64,000 bases of DNA from Balneola sp. GTDB taxonomy: Bacteria; Bacteroidota; Rhodothermia; Balneolales; Balneolaceae. Location: assembly GCA_017643645.1 (NCBI GenBank), contig JAEPNB010000002.1, forward strand, positions 372,001 to 436,000. The letters run 5' to 3'. Both the position numbers and the translations under genes were made by a program. The notes under the pieces are model-generated. The model was not told the DNA's origin, searched no databases, and saw only the letters and a program-made list of their open reading frames with translations. The first letter of the stretch is position 1. Every line of letters starts with the position of its first letter. Shown here piece by piece: positions 53,277 through 62,459 of the stretch.

Positions 53277-54816
53277 CGTATGATCCGTTTAAGTCTATGT
53301 TTAATTTGTTTGCGATCTCATCCGCTTTATGTGAAATGATGTGAGATTGTATAAGATCCAGTGCTTTTCTGATATCATTAGCAAAAACCCGGTCTTCATC
53401 GGCGTGATCGATATGATCCCGAACCAACTCATGGCAGGCATCCAGAATAGGTCCCGACTTCATGGGTTTTCTGAAATCAAAAGCTTGAGCTGCACTCACG
53501 AGTTCAACAGCCAGAATCTTCTCTACGTTATCAATAACCTGATTTAGTTTTCTGGAACTGATGGAGCCCATACTCACATGATCTTCCTGTCCAAGAGATG
53601 TTGGAACGCTATCAGCGGAAGCAGGGAAACAAAGCGCTTTATTTTCACTTACCAAAGCAGCTGAAGTATACTGAGGGATCATGAAGCCAGAATTTAAACC
53701 AATATCAGTCATCAGTAATTTTGGTAGTCCGGGATGTTCGCCATTTAATAATAAATAAGATCGGCGATCGGAAATGTTACCAACTTCATGAGCGGCCAGA
53801 GTCAAATAATCGCAGGGCATTGCAAGTGGTTGACCATGAAAATTTCCTCCGCTGATAGATTCTTCTGCAGAAAGGATGATCGGATTATCTGTTACCGAGT
53901 TGATCTCAATATCTACCATTTGTTTAACATGAAGCCAGGCATTTCTGCTAGAGCCATGAACCTGAGGCATACAGCGAATGGAGTAAGGATCCTGCACTCG
54001 TCCGCAATTTTCGTGTGAAGCCACCATTTCAGAATTTTGAAGCAGTGCTCGTAATCGGTGAGCAACTAAACGGGAGCCATCAAAAGGACGTACTTCGTGA
54101 AGACGTTCATCAAAAGGACTGTCGCTTCCTAAAACTCCTTCCAAACTCATCGCTCCGATTATATCGGCAGCATTCAGGCAATGATGCAGATTGTACACTC
54201 CCCAAACGGCATGAGCTGCAATAAACTGTGTACCGTTGATCAACGCTAATCCTTCTTTGGCTTTTAGGTTGATAGGATCTAGTCCCAGTTCGCTATATAC
54301 ATCCGGTGTTTCTCTCCATTCGCCTTTATAATGAACTTTCCCTAATCCGATCAGCGGCAAAAACAGATGAGCAAGAGGAGCGAGGTCACCGGAAGCGCCA
54401 ACCGAACCTTGTTCAGGGACTTCAGGAATAATGTCGTTTTGTATGAAGAAAATAATTCGATCTAAAGTAGCTTCCCGAATCCCGGAAAATCCTACGCTTA
54501 GATTATGAGCTTTCAAAATCATCATCGCTTTGGCGATTTTCAGGTCTATAGCATTTCCAACTCCCACACTATGACTTCTTAAAATATTATCCTGAAGCTT
54601 GGCTGTATTTTCTTTTGATATAATAGTGTTGCAAAGAGGACCAAATCCTGTATTTACACCATAAACAATGTCGCCACTTTCAACAATTTGAGCTACATTT
54701 TCAGAGCTTTTTACAACTTTAGCTCGCGCTTCAGTATTTAGCTGGAAGGATAATTTCCCATCGCAAATATCGATTACGTTTTGGATGGAGATAGTGTCAA
54801 TTCCGAGATTAAACAT
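53254..54816 (-). CDS. hutH: Histidine ammonia-lyase
   Basis: 520 residues. The Ala-Ser-Gly triad that forms the MIO electrophile is at residues 141-143 in [15 protein letters not shown]. Other family motifs are GVNTGFGPL and [18 protein letters not shown] (broken: [10 protein letters not shown], then GEHPGLP). The enzyme deaminates histidine to urocanate, the first step of the pathway. It is the first gene of the hut operon. The 82-bp region to the divergent LysR gene should hold the promoter. Confidence 0.97.
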   Translation of the reverse strand: MFNLGIDTISIQNVIDICDGKLSFQLNTEARAKVVKSSENVAQIVESGDIVYGVNTGFGPLCNTIISKENTAKLQDNILRSHSVGVGNAIDLKIAKAMMILKAHNLSVGFSGIREATLDRIIFFIQNDIIPEVPEQGSVGASGDLAPLAHLFLPLIGLGKVHYKGEWRETPDVYSELGLDPINLKAKEGLALINGTQFIAAHAVWGVYNLHHCLNAADIIGAMSLEGVLGSDSPFDERLHEVRPFDGSRLVAHRLRALLQNSEMVASHENCGRVQDPYSIRCMPQVHGSSRNAWLHVKQMVDIEINSVTDNPIILSAEESISGGNFHGQPLAMPCDYLTLAAHEVGNISDRRSYLLLNGEHPGLPKLLMTDIGLNSGFMIPQYTSAALVSENKALCFPASADSVPTSLGQEDHVSMGSISSRKLNQVIDNVEKILAVELVSAAQAFDFRKPMKSGPILDACHELVRDHIDHADEDRVFANDIRKALDLIQSHIISHKADEIANKLNIDLNGSYDEQFRVS

Positions 54817-54898
54817 GTGCTGCTGATTTAAGATTATGAATGAAAATATATTTTTGTAATGATGTTTTAAAATACTTTATATGTATATATTGATGCAT
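54817..54898. promoter_or_regulatory. Divergent hut/lysR intergenic promoter region
   Basis: An AT-rich 82-bp gap lies between hutH and the LysR start. TATTTTTG at 54849-54856 fits the TAnnTTTG -7 element known from Bacteroidota on the plus strand, and TATATTTTC on the minus strand is one base off. No clear -33 TTG or LysR T-N11-A box could be assigned. Confidence 0.4.
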
Positions 54899-55780
54899 AT
54901 GAGTAATCAAATAGAATTCAGACATCTCAATTATTTTCAAACGGTAGCCAAGGAGCTTCACTTCAGAAAAGCAGCAGAGAAGTTGTTTATCACTCAGCCT
55001 GCATTAAGTAGGCAAATTAAGCAATTGGAAGAATATGTTGGTGTTGAGCTTTTTAAAAGGGATAAACGAAATGTGTCGCTGACTAAAGCAGGAGAGTATC
55101 TGCTCAAAGAATCTCAGTTTCTGTTTGATCATCTGGGATTTATAAAAGATAATATTCGTCACATTGCAAAGGGAGATGAAGGAGAAATAAGAATCGGATT
55201 TGTCGGTTCAGCTATGCAGAGTGTGATTCCTTCGCTACTCAAAAAAATCAACAAAGATTCTCCGGGAATTCATTTTGTACTTACTGAGCTGACCAATCAG
55301 GATCAGGTTGATAAGATCAGAAATGACCAGTTGGATCTGGGTTTCATCAGAACCATGAGATTACCGGAAGGATTAAAGAAGCTGGATGTTTTTGAAGAAA
55401 CCTTTTGTCTGGTGTTGCCTAAGTCACACTCGATATCATCAGGAAATTTTAAAAATATTTCTGATTTGAAAGAAGAGAGTTTCATTTTGTTTTCCAGCCA
55501 ATACAGTCATGGTTACTATGACAAGATCATGAGTATTTTTGAAGATCAGGGCTTTACTCCGAAAGTGGCACACGAGTCGGTACATGCGAATACTATTTTC
55601 CGTTTGGTAGAAAATGAGTTGGGGATTGGAATCGTACCAAGCTCATTAAAACAAGGCTTTGATCTGAACATAAAGTTCATTGATCTGAAGAAAATTCCTC
55701 AAAGAACTACGTTATCGGCTATCTGGAAGGAAGAGAGTAGGAATCCGATATTGGGGAAAGTGATCCGGATATTGGGCTGA
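54899..55780 (+). CDS. LysR family transcriptional regulator, likely hut regulator
   Basis: 293 residues from the ATG at 54899 (MSNQIEFRHLNYF); in-frame ATGs at 54881 and 54893 are alternatives. The N-terminal winged helix (AAEKLFITQPALSRQIKQLEE) is followed by the effector domain (IRIGFVGSAMQSVIPSLL, LDLGFIRTM, GIGIVPSSL). LysR proteins commonly regulate a divergent operon in response to a pathway intermediate; urocanate is the usual hut inducer, but here that is inference from position. A palindromic hairpin lies 42 bp after the stop. Confidence 0.92.
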   Translation: MSNQIEFRHLNYFQTVAKELHFRKAAEKLFITQPALSRQIKQLEEYVGVELFKRDKRNVSLTKAGEYLLKESQFLFDHLGFIKDNIRHIAKGDEGEIRIGFVGSAMQSVIPSLLKKINKDSPGIHFVLTELTNQDQVDKIRNDQLDLGFIRTMRLPEGLKKLDVFEETFCLVLPKSHSISSGNFKNISDLKEESFILFSSQYSHGYYDKIMSIFEDQGFTPKVAHESVHANTIFRLVENELGIGIVPSSLKQGFDLNIKFIDLKKIPQRTTLSAIWKEESRNPILGKVIRILG

Positions 55781-55822
55781 TTATCAGTTTTACTAGTTTC
55801 AATAATCAAAAATTTGGATGCT

Positions 55823-55860
55823 AACCCGTAGGGGGAATTCATGAATTCCCCCTACGGGTT
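55823..55860. repeat. Perfect 38-bp palindrome (left of the AhpD/MarR pair)
   Basis: The sequence, beginning AACCCGTAGGGGGAATT, is its own complement over 38 bp with a CATG centre. It is followed on the plus strand by TTTATT, so it may terminate the LysR gene. A 38-bp partner at 57133-57170 differs by one compensated base pair. Confidence 0.92.
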
Positions 55861-55879
55861 TTATTAATTCTAGTTCCTG

Positions 55880-55902
55880 CCTCGCTCCGATGCTCTGCGT
55901 CG
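55880..55902. repeat. 23-nt copy of the CCTCGCTCCGATGC repeat
   Basis: Identical over 23 nt to the minus strand of 44261-44286, but the right stem is broken here (TAGC in place of GAGC). It is a decayed member of a dispersed hairpin family. Confidence 0.7.
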
Positions 55903-55950
55903 TAGCTAATCCCAAGACAATACATCGCATAGGTAACATCTATAAATATA

Positions 55951-55976
55951 ATGTTGTAACATCAAAGTTTAAACAT
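55951..55976. promoter_or_regulatory. Candidate MarR operators upstream of the AhpD-like gene
   Basis: ATGTTGTAACAT (55951-55962) and GTTTAAACAT (55967-55976) share the half-site AACAT with the perfect 14-bp palindrome GATGTTTAAACATC found upstream of the marR gene. Spacing places them in the promoter region of the first gene. Confidence 0.5.
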
Positions 55977-56022
55977 TAAGTTAGCATGGAATTAGAAATT
56001 ACTACTAACCAAAGACATAATT

Positions 56023-56571
56023 ATGAAAGCATTAAACGTGCCTACGAAAGATCAAGTAAATGATAATGCAAAAGAGATTTTTGAAAATCTTGAAAAGCAA
56101 TTAGGAATGGTTCCTAATATATATGCAACCATCGGCTACAACGGTGATGTGTTGAAAAGCTATATGAATTTTGATTCTTCGATTGGGAAAACTTTTTCCA
56201 TGAAAGAAAAAGAAACGATCAAGCTTGCTGTATCAGAAGTGAACGGATGCAACTATTGCTTAGCGGCGCATACAGCAATTGCAAAGCAAAACGGTTTATC
56301 TGAAGAAGATACTCTCAAAATTAGAGATGGAAGTATAGAAGATGAAAAGCTGAGAACATTGAGCAGAATTGCTGCAGAAACAGCTGAAAAGGCAGGTAAG
56401 ATCACGGAAGAAAGTAGAGATGCATTTTTTGATCTTGGTTACGAAGAAAAAGACCTGATCGATTTCATCGCAGTTGTACTTAGCGTAACGTTTACAAATC
56501 TGGTTCATAACGTGACGGAAATTCCTGTTGACTTTCCAGAAGTGAAAGAACTTGAATTAGTAGAAGCGTAG
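56023..56571 (+). CDS. Carboxymuconolactone decarboxylase/AhpD-like peroxidase-type protein
   Basis: 182 residues. The AhpD active-site pattern is intact: E72 followed by C76-x-x-C79 and H83 in SEVNGCNYCLAAHT. The fold is all-helical. Such proteins reduce peroxides through the Cys pair or support peroxiredoxins. The downstream MarR-type regulator and shared palindromic operator-like sites suggest redox-responsive control of the pair, as for OhrR- or HypR-type systems. Cytoplasmic. Confidence 0.9.
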   Translation: MKALNVPTKDQVNDNAKEIFENLEKQLGMVPNIYATIGYNGDVLKSYMNFDSSIGKTFSMKEKETIKLAVSEVNGCNYCLAAHTAIAKQNGLSEEDTLKIRDGSIEDEKLRTLSRIAAETAEKAGKITEESRDAFFDLGYEEKDLIDFIAVVLSVTFTNLVHNVTEIPVDFPEVKELELVEA

Positions 56572-56587
56572 TTTTTTTAAACTATTC

Positions 56588-56601
56588 GATGTTTAAACAT
56601 C
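56588..56601. promoter_or_regulatory. Candidate MarR operator upstream of the marR-type gene
   Basis: GATGTTTAAACATC is a perfect 14-bp palindrome 61 bp before the MarR start codon, related to the sites at 55951-55976. It suggests autoregulation. Confidence 0.5.
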
Positions 56602-56662
56602 ATTAGTTTAGTATCTTGGTCGGGTTAGTTACTAGCCCGACCTTTTTATTTGGAGGAAAATC

Positions 56663-57118
56663 ATGAGTGAATTTACAGAAACAGAAATACAACAAGCTTC
56701 ATTTACAAACGAGCAACACCGGTTGAGGGTAAACCTATTACTCACTTCAGGTTGGTTGAAGAATGAAATCAAAGAATTTTTGGATCAATTTGAGATCACT
56801 CAACAACAGTTTAATATCCTGAGGATTCTTCGAGGCGCGAAAGGTGATCCTTTATCAACCAATGAGATATGTGAAAAGATGATCGATAAGATGTCGGACA
56901 CTTCACGAATTGTGGATCGTTTGGTAGCAAAAGGATTGGTAACTAAACAACCTTGCCCACATGACGGCAGAAAAGTTCAGGTATTCATCAGTGGAGATGG
57001 GAAATATTTACTATCAACGATAGATACCAAACTCAAAAACCTTGATGCCATATTTGATAACCTGAGCGATAAAGAGATTGTAGTTTTGAACGAGTTGTTA
57101 GAAAAAATAACGCAATAA
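56663..57118 (+). CDS. MarR family transcriptional regulator
   Basis: 151 residues. The winged-helix core (TQQQFNILRILRGA, STNEICEKMIDKMSDTSRIVDRLVAKGLVTK, then DGRKVQVFIS) is typical. Cysteines are few (a CPHDG near the wing), so thiol sensing by an OhrR-like N-terminal cysteine is not supported. A good ribosome site (GGAGG, 7 nt) precedes the ATG. It probably represses itself and the AhpD-like gene. Confidence 0.92.
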   Translation: MSEFTETEIQQASFTNEQHRLRVNLLLTSGWLKNEIKEFLDQFEITQQQFNILRILRGAKGDPLSTNEICEKMIDKMSDTSRIVDRLVAKGLVTKQPCPHDGRKVQVFISGDGKYLLSTIDTKLKNLDAIFDNLSDKEIVVLNELLEKITQ

Positions 57119-57132
57119 TTATTAGATAGAAA

Positions 57133-57170
57133 AACCCGTAGGGGCAATTCATGAATTGCCCCTACGGGTT
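57133..57170 (-). terminator. Perfect 38-bp palindrome (right of the AhpD/MarR pair), likely minus-strand terminator
   Basis: It begins AACCCGTAGGGGCAATT and is fully self-complementary. On the minus strand it ends GGGTTTTTC just after the stop of the gene at 57180, a good terminator geometry. It pairs with the near-identical palindrome at 55823-55860. Confidence 0.8.
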
Positions 57171-57179
57171 AGGTATTAT

Positions 57180-58007
57180 TTAGACGTTTTTGCTAAACCC
57201 AACAGTCTTATTTAAAAAAGCCTTTATCCCTTCTTCCTGATCATCCATCTTCAAAATTTCTGAAAAAGCTAACCCGCTACCTTTCAATTTTTCAGATAAC
57301 CAATTTCCATATTCCAGATCGGGAGCTTTTGAATAATCAACTTTTTCCTCTTTTTTCCATTGGGTCACATAGAAGTAGGGTTCGTCTATTACAGAATCAG
57401 CAACGGCGTATCCAACACTGAAAGATTGAATTGCATCACCGTTATCATCAAACTTAAAAGGAACATAGACTCCATGATCAAAATGATGTGGCCAGGTTCT
57501 GGCGGGTGACGCATTAGCATGCTTTGAGAAGATCTCATTACAAACCTGATCAGCAATAGTTCGGTGATTCGCTAATTCATCCAGAAACGAAGCATCGATT
57601 TCTGAAAAAGGTTTCGCGCTATCGGTTGGATGTTCGGGAATCTCATAATGCATTTTAAGCTCAAGATCAGAGGCATCAATTTGCTTGAGTTGAAGAGCTT
57701 GTCGAAGCCACAATAATCCTTCCTGCTTGGTTTTTCCTGACAAAGAAAGCGAAGCCAGTTCAATTCCAGTTGGTCCGGTTACTTTTAAACTTAAAGTTGG
57801 GACATGAATTCCAACTCTGGCACGGTTATTAATAGAATCTCCGTAGAAAATCTTATTCCCTGAATCCCAACACATATTGGTATGGCTATCATCTTCCTTT
57901 TCTTCCAACAGATACTTCCCTGATGCAGCAATAAATTGAACAGCATGATGAAGTGACCGTTGGGCTTTGTTTAATTCAGAAATATTTATGTCAGAGTTGA
58001 ACTTCAT
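57180..58007 (-). CDS. Conserved hypothetical protein
   Basis: 275 residues, soluble. Notable segments are an N-terminal helix (AQRSLHHAVQFIAASGKYLL), NMCWDSGNKIFYG, an aromatic SPARTWPHHFDHGVYVPF at ~190-210 and FYVTQWKKEE. The layout (paired His in WPHHFDHG) recalls uncharacterised proteins of Bacteroidota, but I cannot name the family. It lies 3 nt after the stop of the M14 gene on the same strand, so it is probably co-transcribed with it. Confidence 0.75.
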   Translation of the reverse strand: MKFNSDINISELNKAQRSLHHAVQFIAASGKYLLEEKEDDSHTNMCWDSGNKIFYGDSINNRARVGIHVPTLSLKVTGPTGIELASLSLSGKTKQEGLLWLRQALQLKQIDASDLELKMHYEIPEHPTDSAKPFSEIDASFLDELANHRTIADQVCNEIFSKHANASPARTWPHHFDHGVYVPFKFDDNGDAIQSFSVGYAVADSVIDEPYFYVTQWKKEEKVDYSKAPDLEYGNWLSEKLKGSGLAFSEILKMDDQEEGIKAFLNKTVGFSKNV

Positions 58008-58010
58008 AAT

Positions 58011-59951
58011 TTAGTCTTCTTCAGAACTTTCCTCAGGAGTTCCAATCACAACTTCTTTTTCGATGTATCCGCCTCTGGTTGATAATATTTTTAACGTTGC
58101 TTTAGCACCATCAATTCCATTCAGCTCAATTTCAAATGAAGCCGATTTGCTTTCTCCGGCTTTTGTATATCCGGCTTTAATGGTTTTATTAAAAGTGGAA
58201 GGAGTTAAGATCTTAACCTTTGCACCTTCAAAGCCTTTGGTTAAGTCATTATCAAAATTTAGTTGAATTCTGTCTTCCTGAACAATCTTTACAAGCTTGG
58301 CCTGTTCAAGTGCAACAGGGAGCTTTCCTGTATTCGTCCATTTTACAGTCACTTCATACTTATTGTCTTTTTTCTTTTTTACGACTACATCATTTAATTC
58401 TATTTGAGGCAATTCCATAGCTATTGCCAGATTAAACAAAGCCTGCTTTTTTGCCCAGCCTTCAAGTTGCCATCCAGGTCCGTTTTGGCTGAAGAATTTA
58501 GGATGAAAACCACCGATCTCAACTTCTCCTAATGTAGGATGATCAAATGGCTCCCATTCTCTGAAGCCATCGCCATTATTTTCTTTGTCATCCCAGGTAA
58601 TTCCATCAAAATCATCATAGATACCGTCATTATTATAATCTTCCATGGCTCCGTTATTCCATAACTCATCACCATACCAGATGGAGCCGAAGTAGAAATA
58701 TCCGAAATCAGGACCGTGCCCGAAAAGAGGAGAGGGAGTGGATGGATCTCCTGTAAATCTGTTAATTGGATACCTCGTCATATAGGTTTCATACACATCA
58801 CCGGCCCATGGGTAATTTGTGATTTCGAGTCCCATTTTATCGTACTTCTCATATAATTTCAGATCAGATGGGTACATGCGTTCTTCACTTTTGGAAGTAG
58901 ATGGTGGACGTAAATGCATAGGAACTCTGGTATCCATAGAATTTACAACAGAGATATTAGGATGGGTTAACATCCACATCACAACAGAACGGGATTCAGG
59001 CTCGCTAAGTGGAAATTCTCCTGCACCGTATTGAGTAAAGCCTCTTCCGGTTGCATCTTTACCGATATCAGGACGCCAGTTTTCTACATAATTTCTATGA
59101 AGATCTAATCCACCAACGCCATCTTCGTTAAAATCGCCATCACCGTCATTGTCAATTCCTTCTGAGTATACAAACCATTCACCTTGTCCTGCTTGAACTC
59201 TTTTCATCAATCGACCCTTTGGATCGCGATCGTCAATTACGTAATTAGCTTCATCCATTTCATCTTCATTGGCTTTTCTACGTATTTGGTAGATAATACC
59301 ATCTCCATCCAGATCTTCTTCAGGATCCTCATCAAGCAAACCATCTCTATCATTGTCATGTGGACGAACAGAACTCCTGTTTCTTTGTGCTGTATGCAGA
59401 TATAAATTTGACCCGTCGGGATTATTCTGTGGACGAAGATAAATTGCTTTAGTATCAATAAGCTTTGTAATGGCTTCATCATTACCATAGTTCTCCAACA
59501 AATGTTGAGTTAACCAAAGAATGGATTCACTACTTGTGATTTCGCCACTGTGTCGACCACCTTCAAAATAAGCAGCCGGCTTATCAGTATCCTTTCCCGT
59601 TTCTTTATTTGTGATGGTCATTTGCAAGATTGGCCGACCTTCAAAACTGGTAGCAACCTGATACAGATCTACGATCTCAGGATACATTTCTGCCCATTTC
59701 TGATACCATGCATACATTACATCAACGGTATGATAACCATCAAATGTAAGCTCGTCTCCGGCTTCATAAATAACTTCTTCATGCCTGTGCTGTGGAAAAA
59801 AACTGATTCCATGTCGCTCACCTTTAACAGTATACATGGCTGTATCTTTATCGGATTCCGGCCAGGTTTCTACATCAAGTGATCGGTAATTTTGAGCGTT
59901 TACGGATATTGTGAGGATCAAGCAAAAGCTTGTAATGATGAAACTTCTCAT
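58011..59951 (-). CDS. M14 family metallopeptidase with Asp-rich inserts, exported
   Basis: 646 residues. A signal peptide ends near SVNAQ. The catalytic domain has the first two zinc ligands H134 and E137 (GGRHSGE), NPDG and LDLHRNY. Where the third ligand His is normally found (xHT/HS), the sequence reads NSMDTRVPMHLRP, with Asp340 at that position. Calcium-binding-like DxDxDG stretches interrupt the domain (NDRDGLLDEDPEEDLDGDG, DNDGDGDFNEDG and YNNDGIYDDFDG). A C-terminal beta domain (residues ~520-640) follows. Periplasmic or extracellular peptidase; activity uncertain. Confidence 0.88.
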   Translation of the reverse strand: MRSFIITSFCLILTISVNAQNYRSLDVETWPESDKDTAMYTVKGERHGISFFPQHRHEEVIYEAGDELTFDGYHTVDVMYAWYQKWAEMYPEIVDLYQVATSFEGRPILQMTITNKETGKDTDKPAAYFEGGRHSGEITSSESILWLTQHLLENYGNDEAITKLIDTKAIYLRPQNNPDGSNLYLHTAQRNRSSVRPHDNDRDGLLDEDPEEDLDGDGIIYQIRRKANEDEMDEANYVIDDRDPKGRLMKRVQAGQGEWFVYSEGIDNDGDGDFNEDGVGGLDLHRNYVENWRPDIGKDATGRGFTQYGAGEFPLSEPESRSVVMWMLTHPNISVVNSMDTRVPMHLRPPSTSKSEERMYPSDLKLYEKYDKMGLEITNYPWAGDVYETYMTRYPINRFTGDPSTPSPLFGHGPDFGYFYFGSIWYGDELWNNGAMEDYNNDGIYDDFDGITWDDKENNGDGFREWEPFDHPTLGEVEIGGFHPKFFSQNGPGWQLEGWAKKQALFNLAIAMELPQIELNDVVVKKKKDNKYEVTVKWTNTGKLPVALEQAKLVKIVQEDRIQLNFDNDLTKGFEGAKVKILTPSTFNKTIKAGYTKAGESKSASFEIELNGIDGAKATLKILSTRGGYIEKEVVIGTPEESSEED

Positions 59952-59969
59952 TTTTATGTAGTTAGTTAA

Positions 59970-61580
59970 TTATTTCACTCCGGCGTATTCAACACCTGAA
60001 AGATGATGCATTTCTTTTTTCCATGTTACTAAGTCGTAAGGAGAAAAGTCATTAAAACTTGTATGTCCACATGCCCGTGCAAGGATTTTCATGAGCTCTG
60101 TAGAACCATGAAAGAAGTTATCCAACATTGCAGCTGATTTTTCGATTTCAAAACGTGCCCGCAAGCCATCTTTTTGAGTTGCAATTCCTACCGGACAGTT
60201 ATTGGTATGGCAAGCCCTCATTCCTAAGCATCCAATTGCTTGAATCGCCGCATTTGAAACAGCGACTCCATCAGCTCCAAGAGCCAAAGCTTTGGCAAAA
60301 TCAGGAGCGGTTCGTAATCCGCCGGTTACGATCAATGTGATTTCATCAGGTCCGAGCCCTTTTCCATCTAAATACTTTCTGGCTTTGGCTAGAGCGGGAA
60401 TGGTTGGAATTGAAATATGATTTCTGAGTATGGTTGGTGCAGCTCCGGTTCCCCCACCACGACCATCCAGTATGATATAATCAGCTCCGGAATCAAGCGC
60501 GAATTGTATATTTTCTTCTATATGATTGGCGGAAAGCTTAAAACCAATAGGAATTCCGCCTGAAACTTCCCGTACTTTATCACCCATTTTTCTGAAATCA
60601 TCAGGCGTAACCAAATCATCAAATTTAGGTGGTGATATCGCAGATGTTCCTTCTTCGAGTTCACGCACTTCAGCGATCTTTCCTTTTACTTTTTCTCCGG
60701 GAAGATGTCCTCCTACACCTGTCTTAGCTCCTTGCCCTCCTTTAAAATGAAAAGCCTGTACTTTTTTGAGTTTATCCATTGAAAAACCAAATTTGGCAGA
60801 AGCCAGCTCATAAAAATATCTGGAGTTTTCAGCTTGTTCCTCAGGGAGCATTCCTCCTTCGCCTGAACAGATTCCCGTTCCCGCCATTTCAGCTCCTTTT
60901 GCCAGTGCAATTTTAGCTTCTTCGGATAAAGCACCAAAACTCATGTCAGAAACAAAGAGTGGTATATCTAATTCGAGTGGTTTTTTAGCTTTTGGTCCAA
61001 TGACCAGCTTAGTCTCCACTTCAACATCTTCAAACTGTGGAGCAGGAGAGAGTTGTGCGGTTTGGAACTGAATGTCATCCCAAACTGGAAGTTCTTGACG
61101 GCTTACACCCATTGCTTCCACACTGCCGTGAGCTCCTTTTTTCATTCGGTTTTTTGCCAGTCCCTGAATTTCTCCATTAAAAGGCTCATCATCCGTTCCG
61201 TGAATATCCTGATAGGCTCCTAAGTACTCGTCTCGTTGATAAGGTTGCGGATTGTCTTTTTCCCATGCAGCAATTTCTTCTTCATCTACCCAAACTTGTC
61301 CTTCATCTACCCAGGATTTGAAACTATGAAGAGCTTCATCATTATTGTATTCGCTTATCCCTGTTTTATAACGATAATCCCAGCCATGAACTCCGCAAAT
61401 AAGATTGTCTCCATCTATATGACCATCAGCAAGTAAAGCTCCCCGGTGGTGACATCGCCCAAAAAGAACGGAAACATCATCGCTATATCGAATAATTACC
61501 AGATCTACGTTAGAAACAAGTGCGTAGGCGGGAGTAAGTTCTTCAAGATCATCCCACTTCAGTATAGATTTAGGCAACAT
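59970..61580 (-). CDS. Rieske domain fused to glutamate synthase FMN domain
   Basis: 536 residues. Residues 1-~95 are a Rieske 2Fe-2S domain with C43-x-H45 and C62-x-x-H65. The remainder is the FMN-binding synthase domain of glutamate synthase (DMSFGALSEEAKIALAKGAE, the GGQGAKTGVGGHLPG loop, ILDGRGGGTGAAPT, then CHTNNCPVGIATQ with the iron-sulfur cysteines). It lacks the glutaminase domain, so it is not a complete GltB. Similar stand-alone FMN-binding glutamate synthase-like proteins exist; the reaction is not established. The Rieske part may deliver electrons. Confidence 0.9.
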   Translation of the reverse strand: MLPKSILKWDDLEELTPAYALVSNVDLVIIRYSDDVSVLFGRCHHRGALLADGHIDGDNLICGVHGWDYRYKTGISEYNNDEALHSFKSWVDEGQVWVDEEEIAAWEKDNPQPYQRDEYLGAYQDIHGTDDEPFNGEIQGLAKNRMKKGAHGSVEAMGVSRQELPVWDDIQFQTAQLSPAPQFEDVEVETKLVIGPKAKKPLELDIPLFVSDMSFGALSEEAKIALAKGAEMAGTGICSGEGGMLPEEQAENSRYFYELASAKFGFSMDKLKKVQAFHFKGGQGAKTGVGGHLPGEKVKGKIAEVRELEEGTSAISPPKFDDLVTPDDFRKMGDKVREVSGGIPIGFKLSANHIEENIQFALDSGADYIILDGRGGGTGAAPTILRNHISIPTIPALAKARKYLDGKGLGPDEITLIVTGGLRTAPDFAKALALGADGVAVSNAAIQAIGCLGMRACHTNNCPVGIATQKDGLRARFEIEKSAAMLDNFFHGSTELMKILARACGHTSFNDFSPYDLVTWKKEMHHLSGVEYAGVK

Positions 61581-61686
61581 ATAAATAGATTGGTTTATTT
61601 AAGTAGAGGAATAAACCAAAATTTGCTCAGTGATAAAAGGAACAAAGGCAAATGTTATAAAATTTAGAAGGGCCTTTATGGTCCAT

Positions 61687-61780
61687 CCATCATTTCGCTG
61701 AAAGCGGGGTGATGGAATTGTGTTGAAGTGAAGTTCGGCTAGCTCATAGAACCATCAGCCGTGCAAAGCCCGACAGATGG
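61687..61780. repeat. Paired-hairpin (REPIN-like) repeat, copy A, upstream of RAYT 2
   Basis: Hairpin 1 (CCATCATTTCGC...GATGG, 29 nt) and hairpin 2 (CCATCAGCCGTG...GATGG, 29 nt) are separated by ~36 nt. The outer ends CCATC/GATGG are complementary. It lies 55 bp upstream of the second RAYT start. Confidence 0.9.
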
Positions 61781-61835
61781 TGAAGTGGACAATAGATTTA
61801 ATTGCAGATTAAGCTTTTTTGAGTTTTATTTTTAG

Positions 61836-62444
61836 ATGGAATTTTTGGCAGGTCACAACTATCACATTTACAACCAAGGCAATAATAGAGAACCAATCTT
61901 TTTTGAAGAAGACGACTACATTCTATTCCTAAAGAAAATGAAAATTAGTTTATTACCTCACTGCAAAGTATTAGCCTGGTGTTTGATGCCTAATCATTTT
62001 CATTGGTTGATTAATATAAACAGCGATTATAAGGTTCTTTATGAGACTAATAGCAGATCAAAAAAATTGAATGCTATAAATAAAGATATAGGTTCCTTAT
62101 TAAGCTCTTATACACAGGATATAAATAGAAGAATTGGAAGAACAGGATCTTTGTTTCGAAAAAGAACAAAAGCAAAGCTTATGGATGAAGAAAGAGATAA
62201 GCATGATGATTACCTGTTAAACTGCTTTCTTTATATTCATCAAAATCCTTTAAGGGCAGGACTTGTAGAGAATCTAGAAGATTGGGCGTATTCTTCGTAT
62301 AGAGATTATGGGGGCTTAAGAAATGGAAATTTATGTGACATAGGATTCACAAAAGAGCTACTTCATCTACCGAAGTCTCAAAAAGATTTTGAAAAGCTAT
62401 CTTACAAGACTATACCTCCATACTATTCTCAAAAAATGTTCTAA
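61836..62444 (+). CDS. REP-associated tyrosine transposase (RAYT), second copy
   Basis: 202 residues. The start YHIYNQGNNREPIFF, HUH motif H54-F-H56 in PNHFHWLI and catalytic Y133 in FLYIHQNPLRAGLVENL (ends shown in part) define the family. RTGSLFRKRTKAK is conserved. It is only moderately similar to the RAYT at 46957, so the two are separate lineages, not a recent copy. Three paired-hairpin repeats flank it: one upstream and two downstream. Intact catalytic residues suggest activity. Confidence 0.94.
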   Translation: MEFLAGHNYHIYNQGNNREPIFFEEDDYILFLKKMKISLLPHCKVLAWCLMPNHFHWLININSDYKVLYETNSRSKKLNAINKDIGSLLSSYTQDINRRIGRTGSLFRKRTKAKLMDEERDKHDDYLLNCFLYIHQNPLRAGLVENLEDWAYSSYRDYGGLRNGNLCDIGFTKELLHLPKSQKDFEKLSYKTIPPYYSQKMF

Positions 62445-62459
62445 TAAATTGTTATCAAT

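Noticed and set aside
58011-59951. Frameshift as an explanation for the unusual M14 sequence
   Set aside because: The frame is uninterrupted, with conserved motifs on both sides of the Asp substitution.
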